From positions 1-34,895 of the forward strand of contig NZ_JAPDOD010000072.1 in assembly GCF_027587205.1 (NCBI RefSeq): DNA of 34,895 nucleotides, written 5' to 3'. Below the pieces are notes generated by a model that was not told where the DNA came from, searched no databases, and worked only from the letters and a program-made list of their open reading frames with translations. This document shows positions 32,178 to 34,895 of this stretch, piece after piece. Made by a program: the position numbers and the translations under genes. Source of the DNA: Solirubrobacter ginsenosidimutans. GTDB taxonomy: Bacteria; Actinomycetota; Thermoleophilia; Solirubrobacterales; Solirubrobacteraceae. Position 1 is the first letter of the stretch; every line of letters starts with the position of its first letter.

Positions 32178-34114
32178 ATGGCTCTTGATCGTAGAAGGAG
32201 CGCGATCGACGGGACGAGGAAGATGCGGATCAGGAAGGTGTCGACCAACAGCCCGAGGGCCACGGTGAACCCGACTTGGAAGAGGCTCTCGAGCTCGGTG
32301 GCCAGCAGCGTGCAGAAGGTGCCCGCGAGGATCAGGCCCGCGCTGGTGATCACGCCGCCCGTCTTGACCAGGCCCTTGACGACGTCTCCCTCCTCACGGA
32401 TGCGGGTGATCAGGAAGATGTTGTAGTCCACCCCCAGCGCCACCAGGAACACGAACGTGAACAGCGGCTGGGCGGGATCGGACTTGCCGAAGACGATCGT
32501 TGAGACCCCGAGCGCGAACGCGTAGGAGAGCAGCACCGTGGCGATCACGTAAATCGGCGCGATCAGACTTCGCAGCAGGAACGCGACGATGACGAACACC
32601 AGCGCCAGCGCGAGCGGGACGATCAGCTTGGCGTCCTGGCTGAGGCGGTGCTCGTTGTCGAAGATCTCCGCCGTCGGCCCGCCGACGAGCGCCTTCGGGT
32701 CCAGGCCGCGCGCCTGGGCGCGGATCTGCGGGATCGCCTTCGTCGCGTTCTCGGTGAACGGGTCCTCGTTGAGCGTCAGCTTGACGAGCGAGAGCAGGCC
32801 GTCTTCCGAGAACCCGACCAGATCGGCGGAGTAGACGTGGGCGCGCAGCGCGGGCAGCGCGTCGGCGACCTTCTTGGCGTCGACGAGGACGTCCACCGGC
32901 CCCGCCTGGCCGGGCGGGAACTTCTCCTGCAGCTTGCGCAGGCCCTGGACGGACTCCGGCGGGTTGCGGAACTGCTCGCTGAAGTCGAGCGACTCGGTGC
33001 TCTTGAGGTTCCCGAGCGCGCCCGCGAGGAGCAGGGCGCCGACCGACAGGGCGAGCACCAGCGGCTTGCCCTGCACGAGCGCGCCGATGCGCGGCCAGAT
33101 CGTGCTCTGGCGTGCGTGCTTGCGCTGCGGGAAGCGGCCGAGGGCGGAGATCACCGCGGGCAGGAGGGTCACGCCGGCGAGGACCGTCACCGCCATGCCG
33201 ATCGCGAGCACCGGGCCCATCCAGCGGGTCGCGTTGTAGCCCGCGAGGCCGAGCACCAGCATCACGGCGACGACGATCCCACCCGCCGAGACGATCGCCG
33301 GCGCCGTCCGCCTGAGGGCCGTGCGCATCGCGTGCTCGTGCCCGATCTCCTCCCGGTAGCGCGAGAGCAGGAGCAGGCAGTAGTCCGTGCCGGCGCCGAA
33401 CATCAGCACGATCAGGATCGCCGTCGCCTGGCCGGTGGCCTGATAGAGGCCCGCCTTGGCGCCCGCGTAGGCGAGCGCGGCCGCGACCACGTAGGCGATG
33501 CCGACGACGACCACCGGCACGAGCGCGACGATCGGCGACCGGTAGATCAGGCCGAGCAGGACGATCACCAGCGCGAGCGTGACGATCAGCAGCGTCGTGT
33601 CGATGCCCTCCAGCGCCGCGGTCTGGTCGGCCGCGAAGCCCGCCTCGCCGGTGACGAACGCCTTGTCCGAGACGCTCGCGCGCATGGCCTTGACGTCCCG
33701 TGCGACGGTCTCGGTGGCGTCCTGGCTCGTCCAAGCCGTGACGAGCTGGGTCGTCTGGTCCTCGGAGGTCGCCTTGATCACGCTCGACTGCGCGAACGTG
33801 ATCGGCGGCAGCTCCCCGCAAGCGAGCTGCACCGGCGTGATCACGCGGACGATGTCCGGGATCGACTTCGGGTTGCAGAGTGCGAGCGCGTCGGTCGCGA
33901 TCCGCTCCGGCGTCTCGTTGGCGTAGAGGATCACCGCCGTGGTCTCGCTCCCGCCCTTGAAGCGGGTCGAGATCAGATCGTCGACCTTCGTCGACTCGGC
34001 GTTGCGGTCCTTGAACGCGTCGCTCTCGTCGGAGGCGAGCGTCTGCAGTTTCGCTTGGAACGGGATCGCGACGAGCGCGGCGACGAGCCAAGCCGCGATC
34101 ACGGCCCATTTCAC
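32174..34114 (-). CDS. MMPL/RND-family membrane transporter
   Basis: A 646-residue inner-membrane transporter with the duplicated RND layout: an N-terminal span, a soluble loop (about 35-170), five spans, a long second loop and five more spans. The paired motifs FGAGTDYCLLLLSRYREE and ALGVDYNIFLITRIREE are the proton-relay regions of MMPL proteins. Lipid or small hydrophobic cargo is usual; the substrate here is unknown. The GTG start (34114) lies 15 bp after the mftF stop, with aaggga as ribosome-binding site, and fprA follows with a 4-bp overlap. Confidence 0.94.
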   Translation of the reverse strand: MKWAVIAAWLVAALVAIPFQAKLQTLASDESDAFKDRNAESTKVDDLISTRFKGGSETTAVILYANETPERIATDALALCNPKSIPDIVRVITPVQLACGELPPITFAQSSVIKATSEDQTTQLVTAWTSQDATETVARDVKAMRASVSDKAFVTGEAGFAADQTAALEGIDTTLLIVTLALVIVLLGLIYRSPIVALVPVVVVGIAYVVAAALAYAGAKAGLYQATGQATAILIVLMFGAGTDYCLLLLSRYREEIGHEHAMRTALRRTAPAIVSAGGIVVAVMLVLGLAGYNATRWMGPVLAIGMAVTVLAGVTLLPAVISALGRFPQRKHARQSTIWPRIGALVQGKPLVLALSVGALLLAGALGNLKSTESLDFSEQFRNPPESVQGLRKLQEKFPPGQAGPVDVLVDAKKVADALPALRAHVYSADLVGFSEDGLLSLVKLTLNEDPFTENATKAIPQIRAQARGLDPKALVGGPTAEIFDNEHRLSQDAKLIVPLALALVFVIVAFLLRSLIAPIYVIATVLLSYAFALGVSTIVFGKSDPAQPLFTFVFLVALGVDYNIFLITRIREEGDVVKGLVKTGGVITSAGLILAGTFCTLLATELESLFQVGFTVALGLLVDTFLIRIFLVPSIALLLRSRAI

Positions 34115-34129
34115 GGCGCGAAGTATCCC

Positions 34130-34895
34130 TTAAAGCGTCGAGTGATCCAAAGTCCATGCTTTTGCGGGCAGAAGCGGGTCGAGCGTGCGCTGCTGGAAGC
34201 AGCCCTGCCAGAGGCCGATGCCGTACGCGAGATCGTCAGCGAGCTGGAGCGGTGACTTGGTCGCGAGCGCCGCGGCGAGCGGGGCGCGGGTACGTGGGAG
34301 CGTGAGCGCGGCGGCGGCGGAGAGCGGCCACCAGGCGCGGGTCAGGGCGTCGGCGACGACCCGTCCTGAGTGCCAGCTGCCGCGGGCGACGAGGTCGAAG
34401 GCGGTGCGTTTCGGGTCAGGGACGGCGTCTTCGAGCTGGCGGGCGGCGAGTGCGGTCGCAATGCCCACGATGGCCAGCGCGAGCGGGGGTCGCTTCGCGG
34501 CCAGCGTGACCCACGCGGCCGTCGTCCATGGTGAGACGTTGAGCGGGCGCGCCTTGCCGGGGTGTCGCTTCGCGATCCCGGCGGCGGTGCGCCCGTAGTA
34601 GACGCGGCGCGTGAACCACTTCGCGGGATCGGTCCGGTGCGCGTGCGCGACGTGCGCGGCGGGCTCGTAGCGCACGTACGGCACCCGCCACGCGAACTCG
34701 ACGTCCTCCCCGCCTTCGAGCGTCTCGTCGAACCGCAGGTGCCGGCGCACGACGATCGCCGCCCCGGGCACGAACGGCACCCGCCCGTACGGAACGACGC
34801 GCGCGGGCGCGGGCCCGCGGTCGAGCGGCGACCGCGCGGCCTCGTACGCGCCGAGCGCGTCCGCGGCGCGGCGCCGCAGGGCGTCCGCGAGCCCG
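34130..34895 (-). CDS. mftF: Mycofactocin glycosyltransferase MftF, C-terminal part (cut by window edge)
   Basis: The open frame runs off the right end of the window, leaving about 254 C-terminal residues. It begins inside the GT2 domain: an LDRGP segment, then VPFVPGAAIVVRR, FDETLEGGEDVEFAWRV, and RYEPAAHVAHAHRTDPAKWFTRRVYYGRTAAGIAKRHPG, followed by NVSPWTTAAW and a hydrophobic tail. I recognise these as MftF, which adds glucose units to the peptide-derived redox cofactor mycofactocin. The other mft genes would lie to the right, outside this window. It is followed after 15 bp by the MMPL transporter. Identity rests on recalled family blocks. Confidence 0.82.
   Translation of the reverse strand, partial: GLADALRRRAADALGAYEAARSPLDRGPAPARVVPYGRVPFVPGAAIVVRRHLRFDETLEGGEDVEFAWRVPYVRYEPAAHVAHAHRTDPAKWFTRRVYYGRTAAGIAKRHPGKARPLNVSPWTTAAWVTLAAKRPPLALAIVGIATALAARQLEDAVPDPKRTAFDLVARGSWHSGRVVADALTRAWWPLSAAAALTLPRTRAPLAAALATKSPLQLADDLAYGIGLWQGCFQQRTLDPLLPAKAWTLDHSTL

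Overview
The window is GC-rich (about 70% by eye) bacterial chromosome with tightly packed genes, 1-4 bp start/stop overlaps inside operons and strong G/C at third codon positions. Two F420-type LLM oxidoreductases (one a close relative of F420-dependent glucose-6-phosphate dehydrogenase), the tail of a mycofactocin glycosyltransferase, an FprA-type ferredoxin reductase, an ECF42 sigma factor with its DGPF partner and an actinobacterial-type LexA box all point to an actinobacterium. A soil lineage such as Solirubrobacterales is my guess; nothing in the window proves the order. No rRNA, tRNA, CRISPR array, prophage or insertion sequence was seen.

Layout, left to right. (1) 1-2.5 kb: 37-bp tandem repeats, a two-domain VOC protein and a DinB-type polymerase whose 5' end carries a LexA box; this box also fills the spacer of a consensus-like promoter reading the other way. 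(2) 2.5-5.9 kb: a serine hydrolase converging on a TetR-MFS efflux operon, with a strong terminator hairpin between them and a palindromic TetR operator. (3) 6.0-9.0 kb: operon of F420-dependent G6P dehydrogenase homologue, SMP-30 lactonase and M19 dipeptidase. (4) 9.0-10.6 kb: operon of sulfite-oxidase-like Mo protein, FAD/NAD reductase and a DUF6510-like zinc-ribbon protein. (5) 10.7-13.9 kb: GT2-GtrA plus PMT-family glycosyltransferase pair (YkcC/YkcB-like). (6) 13.9-15.4 kb: REP-like hairpins and a PAS-GGDEF-HD-GYP protein. (7) 15.5-18.8 kb: flavin monooxygenase, DGPF protein and ECF42 sigma factor. (8) 19-21.5 kb: OmpR-family two-component system and a SnoaL-like protein. (9) 21.5-25.5 kb: LysR regulator with a second LLM oxidoreductase, an FAD oxidoreductase and a conserved unknown protein. 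(10) 25.5-30.8 kb: zinc alcohol dehydrogenase and a complete proline catabolic operon with its PucR-type regulator. (11) 30.8-34.9 kb: mftF (cut by the window edge), MMPL transporter and fprA.

Two patterns tie the window together. First, an 11-bp-period direct repeat built around CTCAG/CAGGGT lies just upstream of the response regulator operon, of the GT2-PMT operon and of the GGDEF-HD-GYP gene, which suggests one small regulon controlled by the local two-component system. Second, four of the five convergent gene pairs end on the same four bases (CTAG or CTAA), so that the stop codons overlap on opposite strands; only the fifth pair has a classical hairpin terminator.
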